Shown: positions 11,066-23,094 of the stretch, in pieces
Numbering within the stretch: the stretch's first letter is position 1
Layout of the letters: every line of letters begins with the position of its first letter
NCBI GenBank assembly: GCA_033439255.1
Contig: CM065887.1
Coordinates: forward strand, 868,001-932,000
Reading direction: 5' to 3'
From: Hericium rajendrae
Lineage: Eukaryota > Basidiomycota > Agaricomycetes > Russulales > Hericiaceae
Length of the DNA stretch: 64,000 nucleotides
Notes under the pieces: generated by a model
Seen by the model: only the letters and a program-made list of their open reading frames with translations
Databases searched by the model: none
Told to the model about the DNA's origin: nothing
Program-made: the position numbers and the translations under genes

Positions 11066-12266
11066 TTAAGCATTGCCAGCGACCCGAAAGTCACCTACCG
11101 AAGCAGTTACGTAGTCCGGGACGACAGTGCTAGGATTAGGTCCCGTTAGATTCTCCTCCGAGGCGATACCTGGAAATAAGAGACGTAGAAGTGCGGGTCA
11201 GACAGCGATCATTCCTCCACGCAAAGTCCTACCTGTCAGAACGAGAAGGGTAGCCAGCCCCCCGCGGTTCCCGAACTCGATATCGGTATTCAGCCTATCG
11301 CCAACCATAATCGTCCGCTTCGGGTCAAAATCATACCTGCAGCTCAATCAGCTCCCAACTCGCCACACAAAAGCAAAGGAACGCACTTGGCCTTGATGCA
11401 GTCGAGCATGACCGTGTTCGGCTTCCCGATCGCGCGCACCGGGCGCGCCTCGCCGAGCGCATACTTGAGCGGCGCGAGGATCGCGCCCGCGCCGGGCAAC
11501 AGGCCCTTGTCGCTGGGGTATGTCGAGTCCTCGTTCGTCGCGAGGAACACGCAGTCGGGGTTCGAGTGCAGGTATCGGAACGCCTTTGAGAGCTTGGTAT
11601 AGTTGATCGCGGTATCGAGGCCGACGAGGACCGCGCCGACGCTGGGATCCGCGGGGATCGCTTCCGCGGGTTCACAGAGCTGATGATCTGCTGGATCCTG
11701 TGGGCAGGTTGATCAGGCCGTTGTTTTATGGAACCGGGGGGTTTGTGTGGACGTACGGTCCCGCCGATGAAGGAGATCCCTTCGTCCCGGAGCTCTTCCT
11801 CCAGCCCGGACATGCCAATCACATACACCTTTTTGTCCTTCGGCAATTTATGCACGGAGGACAGATAGACCGCAGAGGCATACGCCGATCCAAACACCTC
11901 GTCCTGCGCCGATGAGTATCTTTCCGTGCCTAGCTCCAGAGACGGACGCACCACTTCAGCCTGAATCCCGAGCTTGTCGAATTTCTTCTTATAGTTCCGC
12001 CGCGACTTGGTCGCATTGTTCGTCACGAAGATGACGCTCTTCTCTACACGAGGATGGGCCCTTCAAGATCCAATTATCCAGACACGGCGAGCGAGAGAGC
12101 ACGAGTGCTTACTTCGGCTGCGCAGGAGCTCCAGGACCTCCTTCGCCCCATCGATGAGTTGATCGCCGCGCCAGAGGACGCCGTCGCAGTCGAACAGCCA
12201 GGTATCGAACGCGTCGATGAGCTTGGAGTACGCTTCTGGGTGCGCGGTGCTAAGACGGATGCTCAT
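11066..12266 (-). CDS. PHO13: 4-nitrophenylphosphatase / phosphoglycolate phosphatase (HAD family, Pho13)
   Basis: HAD-superfamily phosphatase of the Pho13/PGP type, thought to clear phosphoglycolate and other damaged metabolites in the cytosol. The start at 12266 ([13 protein letters not shown]) is followed by motif [19 protein letters not shown], with the nucleophile Asp and the acid Asp two residues on. An intron after LLRSR joins [15 protein letters not shown] (motif II Thr-Asn). The cap domain has [18 protein letters not shown] and [18 protein letters not shown]. Motif III Lys lies in [17 protein letters not shown], and motif IV is [17 protein letters not shown]. The last exon reads [19 protein letters not shown] and ends DFRVAGNA at 11066. 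All catalytic motifs are present and length (about 310 residues) is standard. Confidence 0.94.
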
Positions 12267-12954
12267 CGCGAGCCTCAGAGAAAGGTGCGGTCGAGATCAA
12301 GTGCGGTCTGGATTTGTCAGAGATTTCTTGCAGACAAATCCTTTTCATGCACCTATCTTACGCCTACAAGCTAAATTTATGCGTGGACCCACTGCTGCGC
12401 TCTACGCAGTGCGGACCCACAACGCAGGCGAAACATCATGCTAAATTCCACCCATCGTGACAACACACAGTAGCTCGACAGGCTGAGCAACAAATGCATA
12501 ACTCTAATATCAATGGTACTGTACATAACTGCCGCCCGAATCAATTCCCCTTAGTTCAACAATACGATGGAACGCGGTGTCAGGCAAGAAAATCCGGGGT
12601 AACGCTAATAAAATAGAGGTAACAAGGACCGACGACGTAGATAGAGAGAATAGATAGGGTAACGAGCGTGGACGGCGGCGGGTGGCTTACAGTCCGACCG
12701 GTGCGAGAAAGCCTTCGACGGAGACCGAAGGAGTGCAGTAGGTAGGGATCGTGGGTGGGTCGGTGGTACAGGCAAAAGGCGAAGGAATGTGCCCGATTAG
12801 AAGCTCCTAGGAGGATAACAAAGTGGAAGCGGAGTGAATGTATGAATGCATGCAGCGGGTTGAATGAAGAGTGGGAGTGCCTTTTGGGATGGATGCGCGT
12901 GATGACAGGTATGCGATGCACGAGAGCGAGGAGAGCGAGAGAGGTGGAATGCGA
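12267..12954. other. Intergenic region, no gene seen
   Basis: Roughly 690 bases between the PHO13-like start and the CDC24 stop, both on the minus strand. Probably the PHO13 promoter plus the CDC24 3' UTR. Short frames only. Confidence 0.55.
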
Positions 12955-15900
12955 TCATTCGACGTGGAGGGTGACTTGGTTCTTGCCACCGAAGGCCATG
13001 TCGACGTCCTCATCCGAGCGCATGGATACGAGGTCGCCTTCTTCGTCCTCGTACCGCACGCGCAGCGGCCCATCGTCTCTCCGGGGACCACATAAACGGA
13101 TCTTCTTCCCGACCTTCTCGACCAAGTCATCGTAATCCATCGCCCGCGGCACCTGTATCACAAAGATATCGTTGCCGAAATGCACCTTCACCTTCACCAT
13201 CGCCCGCCCATTGGCGTATGGATGGCGGCCAATCGCGCCAATCGACGAGTCGCTCGACCCGAACGGCGTGATCGGCGACGAACTGTTCGGCGATTCCTCC
13301 GAGTTCTCGTTAGTTGAGTGGCTCGATCCGCTGGACCGCTTCGTCTCTGTCGATGACTTCGAGCGGTCCCACGGCGCGACGGGCAGCGGCGGCACTGCCG
13401 ACTTCGGGATGTACGTGTTCGGCTGGCTGGCGCTCCGCGACCGCAACGGCGGCGGCGGAACGCTGAGGATCTGAGGGGACGACGCGCGGAGCGGCTCGGA
13501 GTTCTCGTACGTGGATCGCAGCCTCGACGTGCTGACCTGGCGCGGCAGGCCCGGTCGCATCGACGGCGGCGGCGGTCGTGACGCGAAGCTCGAGTCCGAG
13601 TCTCGGCTCATCGTGCTCTGCATGGATGTCAAGCGCGAGATTGACGGCCTGGGACTGGGACCGTTGGGCAGACCCGATACCGGAAGCGGAGGTGGCATCA
13701 TGGCCTGGTTGTTGTTTCTCCAAGACGACATGACCGCGCCGTTGACGTCTTCTGTCAATGCCCGGGGTGCCCGCTCATACGCGGGCGTAAACTCCCGCTC
13801 GAGACTGGGCGTCATGGTGCCGCGTCGCAGGTCCGCGGGTGTGCCGCGTCCGGATGTCTGCATCGCCGATGGCGGGTAGTCCTCGAACTCATCGTCAGCC
13901 TCATCGAATCCGTCATGTGGGGGGTATCCATGAGGCCCATTGCTAAAACTTCCGCCGTTCGTGGGAACGTGCTCGTCGCTGCCGTACGGGCTTGCTTGCC
14001 GGTATGACCGGCCACCAGTGCTGTAAGGATGGTCACCACCGGTACTGTACGGGTGCGTTGGCATAGCCGGAATCCCATTGGATTGCGAAGTCGAGTAGTG
14101 TCGCTCGTGTTGGTATGCAGACGGCGGTACCCGGTTTGGAAGTGCCGGGCTTGTGCTGTTCATGTGCTGCGCGAGGCGCGACGTGCTACGATCAGATGCG
14201 CGGCGAGCAGCGACCTTCTCGATCAAGCGTTTAATGGAGGTTTCCCATTGCTTGACTTGCTCCTCGTTGCGACACCGCAGGGTGAAGAACTCCAAGTCGT
14301 CGTCGCCCTTCCACCAGACATTGAGCGAGTAGACACCTATAGAAAAGAGACTGTCAAAAGAACGGTCAGCGTAGACATGGCTGAAGTACGTGCCTGATGA
14401 TATATGCGCCTTCGCATCTGTGACATTATTCAGATAAATCCGGCCCTTCAAAAGCAGGGGCGAATTCTTCTTCTTAGACGGACCAGCCGGACTAGGGGTC
14501 GATGAAGCCGTCGGCGTCTGCGGTTTCTTCAGGATCGAGTTGCTCTTGTTCACCTTTTTCCCATTGACCGGGCCGAGATCCTCCTTGCAGCACAGAATGA
14601 TGCGCTCGAAGAGGAAAACGTGATACTCGCGATCGACCTCGGACTTGGTGACCGTGAAGATATCATCCAGAAGGAGCTCGCCGAACTGCGAGACATGATG
14701 GCCCTTCCAGTCGTCAACACGCGTTGCCAGGTTTTGCACGGTCTGGACGTTCTCGGCACGCCGTTGTGCCTCATTGATTTTGTCGGTGATGCGTTTCGCT
14801 GCCGCAGAGCCTGCCTTGAGCTCCTCGTAATGGGGATACTCAGCAGGAGATGATGCTTTGAGCAGTGACTGATTGGCAGAAGGCGAAACAGAATCAATAA
14901 ATGTCTGACAGTAATGATGCGGTCTCAACTCACGTCCAAAAGCAGAGGGTATTTGCAGATGCGCTGCACCGGCTTGATTAGGAAAGCAGGGAGTTCGGAC
15001 TTGGCGTTGATCAAATGGCTGAATTTCTGTTGACAGGTATTTGGTCAGCGAACCGCCTCGCGTATAGCCGGAACACTGCTCGTTGCTAGGATGGGAGGTC
15101 TTGCGAGAAGGCAAAGGAGAGCAACGAGCATGGGAATGGCGCACGCACCATCAAGTTCTGCTCCTCCATAAGCATCAGATCCGAAGCATTAGTATAGTTT
15201 GCGCAGTACGGCTCGTATACCGCGAACTCCTCTTCCTTTTGTTTCCAAATCAAGTAGTCACGACGCGCGAGCCGAGTATGGAACCAGCATGCATGGGAAC
15301 AATGCGCACAAGGGATAACAGAAAGACCGAATTGAGCATTGGACTATGAATGGAGAACAAAGCCAGCTGGGCGCACTCACGTTGTCTGTGAACAGGATGC
15401 CCCATCTCTGATCTATCCACGGCATCTCAGCAGTGCCTTCTAGCCGGATCAGGAATTTGCGCTGGAAATTGAGCAGCTTATTCAGGTTGGGAAACAAGAG
15501 GTGGATTGTATCTTGATCAATTGTGTTGCTCTGAGACAGAGAATTCGAGTATTTCTGCCGCGAAGCGTCGCGTCAGAAAGGAGCAGGGAAACAATAATGA
15601 AATGGAGACACGGACCTGCATGACCTCGAGATCCTGTACATACTTGCGCTCGGTCTCCACAAGCTCCCTGATGATATTGTTACGCGCGGCCTCTTTCGCA
15701 TTGGCGGCTACTGCAGGCACTGCAGATGCGGGCGCAAGCGAGTCGGTAGAGTCGTGGCCTGGCCCTATGGACGGCGACGACTGCGATTCCTCCTCGAGGA
15801 AGACGTCCGGGGGGAGCCGGTCGACGAGATGCGTGACCGTCGTGATGACCTAGGGTCCGATATGAAGATGAGACAGAAGAACGAAAGCATGAGACAAACC

Positions 15901-16367
15901 TTGACAAGGCCGTCTGTCGAGTTACGATCCCAGAGATCGGTTACGGTGAACTGTTCTGCCTGGCTGAGCTGCTTGATCTGCATCGCGAAGAGAGCGATGG
16001 CGCGCTTCTTCGTACGCTCGTTGTGGATATCGACGGTGGCAGGATCAGTATTGACGGCGATAGGTGTCGCGGGAGGGGGGAGGAGATTGTAGAGGTAACA
16101 GAGCGGGGTGCCGAGGGCGAAGCAGTCCCATAGCTGGGTAACTGGGTCCGTCGACTGGCGCGACGAATCTGGCGGTGCGGAGAGTGCGAAGAAATCAGAG
16201 AAGCCGTTAATGCGGAGGAGGGTCGTGCGTAGGGACGAGCATTGCTGATAGAGGGACGTTGATTGCGAGGCAGCCTTGTTGAGGAGGGTGTTATTGGCGA
16301 CGGGGATATCGATTGAGACGCCTGCGGAGGATATGATAGACTTTTTTCGACCTGCGACGGATGTCAT
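12955..16367 (-). CDS. CDC24: Rho guanine nucleotide exchange factor CDC24/Scd1 (CH-DH-PH-PB1)
   Basis: Activates Cdc42 at sites of polar growth. The start at 16367 (MTSVAGRKKSIISSAG) is preferred to earlier in-frame codons because it matches the usual fungal opening. The N-terminal calponin-like region contains DPVTQLWDCFALGTPLCYLY and AIALFAMQIKQLSQAEQFTV. The DH domain begins NIIRELVETERKYVQDLEVM and continues with LNFQRKFLIRLEGTAEMPWI and DWKGHHVSQFGELLLDDIF. The PH domain holds EYHVFLFERIILCCKEDLGP and WKGDDDLEFFTLRCRNEEQV. A long Ser/Pro-rich linker follows. The C-terminal PB1 domain is VKVKVHFGNDIFVIQVPRAM to VRYEDEEGDLVSMRSDEDVD, ending VTLHVE. The acidic OPCA motif (YEDEEGD, DEDVD) should bind a Bem1-type scaffold. 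Several introns lie in the DH region; exact inner junctions are inferred. Confidence 0.95.
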
Positions 16368-18619
16368 GACGGGGTAGAGAGAGTTCGACGACGAGGGACC
16401 GCCGTGTTCGTTGAGCGTTGGGAACGTTGAGGGAGGGAGTCGTAAGGGAAACCAACTGCAGGGCTCTATACAGACTCCAATCCCTCCAACCGGCCTTACT
16501 TCACTCTCCGCTCGGCACTCCCCGTCCCCTTCTTCCCCCCGTTTTCCCGCCCTCTCGGGCCCATCCTTCATCCATCTACACAGCTCTCCCCCATTTCTGG
16601 GTCTTTTTCGCTGCGAGCTGCAAGCTCATGCCCTCGCGCTATTGTTCCCGTACGTGCTATGCCGGAGGCTCACGCTCATGCGCTGCTCGAGCCCGCAGTC
16701 TGTGACTTCCGGCTGCACCGCTTCCAACTCGGTACCAAGGAAGGACACAAACGTAGTACCCACGCCGCCATCTTCAGACTCGTGTTGAGCAGCGGTCACA
16801 GCACGCCCTTCCTGCCCCCTACCTGTCTACCACACAGGCCGCTTCGGTCCCGACGTCTTCCGTGGGTTAATAGGATCTCACTTCACTGCCATCTAGACAT
16901 TCCGCCGGCGTTCCGACTATATGAGCCTCTTCCATGCCCCCCGCTCTACATACACCGTACGTTCATAGCACGCGAGTCAGGTCCTGCCTCGCGTGGACGA
17001 CATGGACGTCCCCGTAGACACCTGTCAGTCCCAGCCGTGCCTAGATGCTCTCGCAGATCGTCCACATGCACCTGAGCTTCGCAGGCTGATATCGCCAAAT
17101 TGGCACCTCCCGCCGCACCTCGCGCGGACCATTCAATCTGCGCAGGTGCACGTATGGCAATGCACAGTCCGCGTGCGGCGCGCGGTCGTCCTCGCAGAAC
17201 GCTGAGCAGCGTCGGTGCTCAGTACTGTGAGTGTCGGTTTCCGGTTCCGGGCCCTGTCTGCTACCGTGCGACCAGGCAGGAGATTTGAGGGCGCTGAATC
17301 TCCTGCCCTGCAAAAGTTTGCGCACATTTGATTTCTTATTATTCCTGGCTTGGCCATCGACGTCAGACGTTCGTCGGGATACTAAAAACTTCTTTCAAAG
17401 TACGTATCCGTTTCACTTGAAAAAAGTGCAGCACCAATGCTTTAGGTTTGTTCTACGCGCGCGCCTCAGTATGGAAGAACGTTGACGTTCACGACGTAGC
17501 GCGTCGGACATGACGATCCTGAGTATGGAAACAACGTACGCATAGGGTCCGGAACCAGATATATATAGCACTGTATTTATCACTAATTGCATCAGCGCCG
17601 CCAGCCCCCGAGGAGATGTACAAATCAGTGGTGTAAACAGCATTCAGGCCTTTGTCGCACGGTTGGCGACATACACATCAAACATCTTGCTCCCGATCAT
17701 GATGGCCTTGAATAACTTTATGTTACCATACATACCCAGTAGGTCCATGCAGATATTCATCGTGGGATCATCGGGGCCGGCACGAATACGATCATTCATC
17801 GGATCGTGGGCGTGGGCGTGGTCACCAATTATCTCCGTATTTGCGCATCTGGGATAAAGAGCTCCTGGCGATGTAGAGCTCGAGATGACTAGGATGTGGA
17901 TAGACTGAGCAGAGGACACATATCCTCAGTAGGCGGTACGCCAGTGATACGCCACATGAATGGAGTGCATATGCGTTGAGAACAGGCAGCCCTGTCCTTG
18001 CAGCGCGTAAGGAATAGTGACCCTAGACGCCACAATATATTATCAGTCTGCCCTCTCGTAACGGTCGACGTATCGGGGCAAATTGTGGCACATCGTTGGA
18101 CGCCCTGTAGATCTTATTTGACTTGCCGCGGGCACTCAGGTCGGCCGACTGGAGCCCGTCGACTCTAGAAGCGCGCCCGAGCCGATCGCAGGGTTCTGTC
18201 AGAAAGCCGTCCGATGGAGATGGAGGACAAGATGAACAGATACCTGGGAGTTGAGCATCTGGAGTAGTCAAGTTCGGAACGATATCACAACCTACGATGT
18301 TACCATCTATCATTGTCGGGGCGGCTCACTCGGCTGCAGTGGAACTGCAAGATAGCTGGATGGCAAGCGGGAGATCTGTTGACGATCAAGCTTTTCAAGG
18401 TCGTCGCAATTGGGCGTAAAGGTGCCGATATCCTTCCATCAGAGCACGCAAGCGACATCAGAGTCCGTACCCGAGTATGCAAGCGAGAGAAGCAGGCGTG
18501 GTGGCGCGCCGCGGAGGGAGGAGGAATTGGAACTCCGCACGAAAGGGAGGACTGCAGTGGCGGGGGACGGGGCGGACTCCAAGATCGCCCTTCCGAAGTC
18601 CTCCTCCTGCCCGAGACCC
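16368..18619. other. Long intergenic region, no gene seen
   Basis: About 2.25 kb between CDC24 and the RAP1-like gene, which point away from each other, so both promoters must lie here. The first 500 bases are pyrimidine-rich on the plus strand. Open frames are short and of biased composition. A 91-codon minus frame at 17644-17919 has no recognisable feature. Confidence 0.55.
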
Positions 18620-21337
18620 ATGGCACCTCCCCTCCCCCCGCCTCGCGCCCCACAGACCGCCAACCCGCTCCCCGACGCCGCCGGCGATGGGCCCCAGCCC
18701 CATGGCACGCTCTTTCTTGAGCCCATGATGGGCACGCCCCTCGCCGTCTACGTGCACAAGGACGTTGACGACCGCGACACCGTTGTCGATCTCATAAAGG
18801 TGCGTTTGCCTCTCCCGCGGGCTTTTGTGGCCGAGATACGGTCGGGGCACGCGTTGGCGGGATCAGAGACGCGCCAGAGATAATGTGCATCATTGACTTT
18901 GTGAGGCGACTCGTGTTGGCGCGCCCGCCCGCGTGTATCGACGTGTTCTTGACCTGCGCGCCTGCGGACCATGCAACCAAAGCTGATCATCATCTGCACA
19001 GAGACATGGCGGCATTGTCTCGCCTGGATACAGCGGGGTGACATACATTCTCGGTGCGTAGCGCTCGATAGGAGACGCGCCACGGTTGTGCTGACTACGC
19101 CACAGTGGACCCACACAAAGAGACGGGCCAGAACCTGTACCGCCAGTATGCAGGCAAGAAGAACAAAATGGTCCTCGACGCGCGCTGGGTCCACGAGTGC
19201 GTGCGCGCCGGCGCGCTGCAGACCTTCCAGACGAACTGGGCCGGTTGCAAAGTAACGGGGACCGAGCCGTAAGTCTTGCGCGATCCCTTTCACTTCCCCT
19301 CGCTCACGGTCCATATCACAGCGTCCACCGTCCACCACCGCCCCCGGCCCAGCCTGTCCTCCCACAGCCCCCACCCCCGCCGCAGATCGTGATGCAGCAG
19401 CCTCCCGTCGCCGGCCCCTCGCGACAGCAGCAGCCTATCACACAGCCCCCCGCGCCCGCACCCCCCGCAAACTTCCACGCGCCGCTCCCCCAGCCCCTCG
19501 CGCCGCACGAAGGGCTCGCCCCGTCCGACGCGTTCAGTTACTCGCCATACGCTGGACAGATGCAGGGCCCGCCGCGCGCGCTGCACACCGCGACGGCCGC
19601 GCCGCCGCAGTCGTGGCAGGCGCCGAACGGGATCGCGCCGGAGCAGACGCACACGATGATTGCGCGCGCGGGGTACCGCGAGGACGCGGGCTGGGAGGGC
19701 GCGTACCAGCAGGCGCCGCCGCCACAGGGCCCGCCGCCGGGGCCGCCGATGGTCCCGGGTGCTGGGGGCCCGTATGATTATCGGCCGTTCAGGGAGGAGC
19801 ATGCTGCGTGGGTTGGCGCGCCGAATGAGTATTATGAGCAGCCGGTATGTGGGCGGTCGTTGCTGGCTGTGCGTGTGCTTGGACTGACCTGTTTCGGGTA
19901 GTATGACCAGGCGTACGAGCAGCCGCAGCCGTATATTTCTGAAGCTGGGCCTTCGGGGCAGCAGGAGCATTCCGTGACTCCTGCTACTGACGAGACAGAA
20001 GGACAGAGAGGCCGCAAACGCCAGCGCACGCAGGTATGTATCTCGGCACCAGCTTTCATTTGCACAGAGATTCATGGCATCTTTTTAGCCTCAGCCTGCA
20101 CCGCCGGCCGCGATGCTAGTCGTGAACCGCGGTAACCCACAAGCTCGCTCACCTACGCCGCCGAGCCGCGTCATCAAAAGCACTTATGGCGGCAATCTAT
20201 TCACTGCCGACGACGTTATGTACCTAAAGAAATATATCGACTATTGCCAGGAGCAGGGTCTGGTGTTGAGGTACGCTTCTTCACCATTGCAGACAACACT
20301 GAGATGCTCACTCATTCAATAGTCTCCGCGAGATTTGCGAACGAGTTGCTGTCAAGGTCGGTTTCTATGTCCGTGCCACACCACAGCCTGCGCTGATCAC
20401 TTGCACACCTAGGCCCCACACCACACGTACGCTAGCATCCTCTACCCAACTCGCACAACCCACTGATTCTCTATAGCTTCTACTCCTGGCGCCGCTACTG
20501 CAACAAGCACCAGATCCGCCTGGGCGGCTACGCGATGGCGCCGGACGCACCCGACGACGGCGAGGCGCATGGCGAGGAGGAGCAGTCGCCGCATGGCGGC
20601 GGCGGGCCCGGGCCAGGCGCGATCGCGGCGGCGAAGGCGCGCGTGCAGGCGGAGGCGAGCGTGCCGCGCACGCGCTCGCCGACGCCGCCGCGCGCGCTGT
20701 TTCGGAGCACGACGGGGAAGGGCGTCGCGTTTACGGATGAGGATGTCACGTTTATGATCAGGCTGCTGGAGTATCGGAGGTGCGCTCTTCCGTCTTGACG
20801 CGGGTAGGATCGTGTACTAAATCTCGGTCGGCAGGTCCCAAGGCAAGCTGGACATGGTATCGTTCTGGAAGGAGATCGCGGCCAAGGTGCGTCCCCGCGG
20901 TTGTCATGGGAGTGGGGCGAGAAGCAGAAGCTGACGGGTGCAATGCAGGCACCGCACCACTCGCGCGCGTCGTGGATGAAGTTCTACCGGCGGCACAAGC
21001 ACGAGCTGAACCACACGGACGGGGACGAACCGCTGCCGGCCGCGCCGGAGAAGAAGATGCGCTACACGCGCGCGGACGACGTGCTCCTCGCGCAGTTCTT
21101 CTTCAATAAGCCCGAGGGCACGTCGGACAAGGTGTTCCAGCAGTTCGGCCGCATCGTGAGTCGCTTGCTTCTTCTCGCGGGGAGAGCGTGTGTTGACGTT
21201 GGGTGTAGCATCCGCACCATCCGTGGAAGGGCTGGCAGGAGCACCATCGGATTCATAAGGCCAAGATCGACCATCTCATCCAGCGGCTGCAGAACGGCGA
21301 GATGGTCGACGAGCCGGAGATGCCTGGTGAGCAGTAG
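18620..21337 (+). CDS. RAP1-like telomere protein: BRCT plus three Myb-like modules
   Basis: Probable shelterin/telomere-associated factor. The start at 18620 (MAPPLPPPRAPQ) leads into a BRCT domain assembled from four exons: GTPLAVYVHKDVDDRDTVVD, HGGIVSPGYSGVTYILVDPH, VLDARWVHECVRAGALQTF and WAGCKVTG. A Pro/Gln-rich linker follows. Three related modules come next, each starting with a (F/Y)T-x2-D-D/E box and ending in a W/Y-rich helix: GGNLFTADDVMYLKKYIDYC to APHHTFYSWRRYCNKHQI, GKGVAFTDEDVTFMIRLLEY to APHHSRASWMKFYRRHKHEL, and MRYTRADDVLLAQFFFNKPE to HHPWKGWQEHHRIHKAKI. Introns sit at equivalent places in the modules. The stop is at 21337 (EMPGEQ). Yeast Rap1 has BRCT plus two Myb repeats and an RCT; I see no RCT here. 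The RAP1 assignment rests on domain order, hence moderate certainty. Confidence 0.8.
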
Positions 21338-22010
21338 GCGCTAATTGAACGTTATCCTCAAAACATGAGTCGCTTTGGCTCGGATAGACATAGACTTTAT
21401 TTTCGCTCTGTATTGCTTCGCGTTCGCTATATTTCTTGGGTTTTGGCGCGCCGGTGTTGTGCTGGCGGTGTTTACTGTATCAAAGTTTCGTGCGCTCGTT
21501 TTGATAAAGAGTTGTTTTCTGGAAACCGATATGTCCGAATCTGAGGATACAGTAGTCGGGGAGGTAGTCTTGTCCTGACCGTTTTAGTGGGACTCAGCGA
21601 GGACGTCGGGTTCATGGTGTCCTGGCTGGCAGACACTTGAAGACACAGCAAGATGGCTACACAAGAGTTGCAAAACGAGAAGCGAAGCTATCTTGGCATA
21701 CTAGTTATCTTCTGGAGGGCGATAAGATGGTAGAAAGCAGAAAAGGAGGAAAATGCTGCAATATTATGACCTTGAAGCTCAGAGCGCTCAGATCTCAGAT
21801 CTCAAATCTCAGATCGGCGTAGCGGGTGTGGCTGACTAATGGATATAACGGGCCGGCCAGTACCATAAACGGCCCGACGCACCTCATCCTCCGACCTCCA
21901 TCTCTGCTCACTGTACGGCTTATTCTCCTTGGTCTTCGAATAAATCGACACAACCCACCACACGCGCTCTTTCGTATACCCTTCTATAAAGTCATAGGCA
22001 CTGATAAGCA
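21338..22010. other. Intergenic region with short AGATCTCA-type repeats
   Basis: About 670 bases holding the RAP1-like 3' UTR and the PRP38 promoter. No coding frame of note. It contains a small simple repeat at 21786-21815. Confidence 0.55.
21786..21815 (+). repeat. Imperfect short tandem repeat (agatctca-like)
   Basis: Three to four imperfect copies of a 7-9 base unit (cagatctcagatctcaaatc and onward) about 200 bases upstream of PRP38. Probably a simple-sequence tract with no assigned role. Confidence 0.6.
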
Positions 22011-23092
22011 ATGGCCAACACAACCGTTCGCGGAGCCCTGGCGATCCACGGGCAAAACCCACAAGTAAGTTCATTGGTCTTATGTGTACCACCCAGTGCT
22101 GACCCATTCCGTCTAGTTTCTCGTCGAGACCGTCATCCGCAACCGAATCTATGAGTCTACATATTGGAAAGAACGCTGCTTTGCTCTAACTGGTACGTGC
22201 CCTCTCCTTGCTGTTCTCTTGCTTTGCTTACATACCGTGTTTCTTTCGTAGCGGAGACCCTCATCGACCAGGCCATCGCGATGCGCCATATTGGTGGCGT
22301 CTATGGCAACCAGCGGCCCACGGAGTTCCTGTGTCTGCTTCTGAAGCTGCTGCAGATTCAGCCGGAGAAGGAGATTCTCGTGGAGTATCTCCAGGCGGAC
22401 GAGTTCAAGTACGTTCACATATCCTATCTTCTATTGTTCCAAAACTAACCTGATGCCAGGTATCTACGAGCACTTGCGGCGATGTATATCCGGATGACGT
22501 TCAGTACAGCGGAGGTGTATGAGCTGCTTGAACCACTGCTGAAGGACTTCAGGAAATTGCGCTACCGAACAATGAGTAAGTCTTACCCATCCCTCTATCT
22601 GTTCTACCAATACTGACATTGCATCCAGCCGGCTACTCATTAACATATATGGACGAGTTCGTCGACCAGCTGCTCAACGACGAGCGCGTATGCGACATCA
22701 TCCTCCCGCGAATAGCGAAGCGCGCAATTCTCGAAGAAAACGGCGAGGTCGGGCCCCGCAAGAGTCGCTTACTGGACGCCATGGAGGGCAAAGAAGAACG
22801 GGCCCGGAGTATCAGCAGGAGCGTGAGCCGCAGTCCGAGCAGGGGAATCAGTGTAGACGGCCGGAGCCCGAGTCGAGGGAGGAATCTCAGCATAAGCGAC
22901 CGTACGCCGTCCGAGGCCGGCTCGCGATACGTCTCGCGGAGCCCGTCGCCGTCGCGGTCTCGCTCCCGCTCGAGGTCACTTTACCGGTCACGCAGTCGAA
23001 GTATATCGCCAGATAGAATGGACGTGCAGCATAGCGAGGACATTAGTATGATTGCAGTCTCGAGTATCGAGGTTCACAAGGATGTATTGTAG
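22011..23092 (+). CDS. PRP38: Pre-mRNA splicing factor PRP38
   Basis: Component of the U4/U6.U5 tri-snRNP needed for spliceosome activation in the nucleus. The start at 22011 (MANTTVRGALAIHGQNPQ) joins across intron 22065-22116 to FLVETVIRNRIYESTYWKER. Then follow the core PRP38 domain blocks TLIDQAIAMRHIGGVYGNQ, PTEFLCLLLKLLQIQPEKE, YLRALAAMYIRMTFSTAEVY, LLKDFRKLRYRT and DEFVDQLLNDERVCDIILPR. The C-terminus is a long RS-rich tail (SRSPSRGISVDGRSPSRG and similar), as in metazoan and basidiomycete Prp38 but unlike the short yeast protein. The stop codon at 23090-23092 lies 2 bases from the stop of the opposing ribosomal protein gene, so the 3' UTR must run into that gene. Confidence 0.96.
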
Positions 23093-23094
23093 GT

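Noticed and set aside
17644-17919. 91-codon minus frame in the CDC24-RAP1 spacer
   Set aside because: No motif, no splice partner and no supporting composition.
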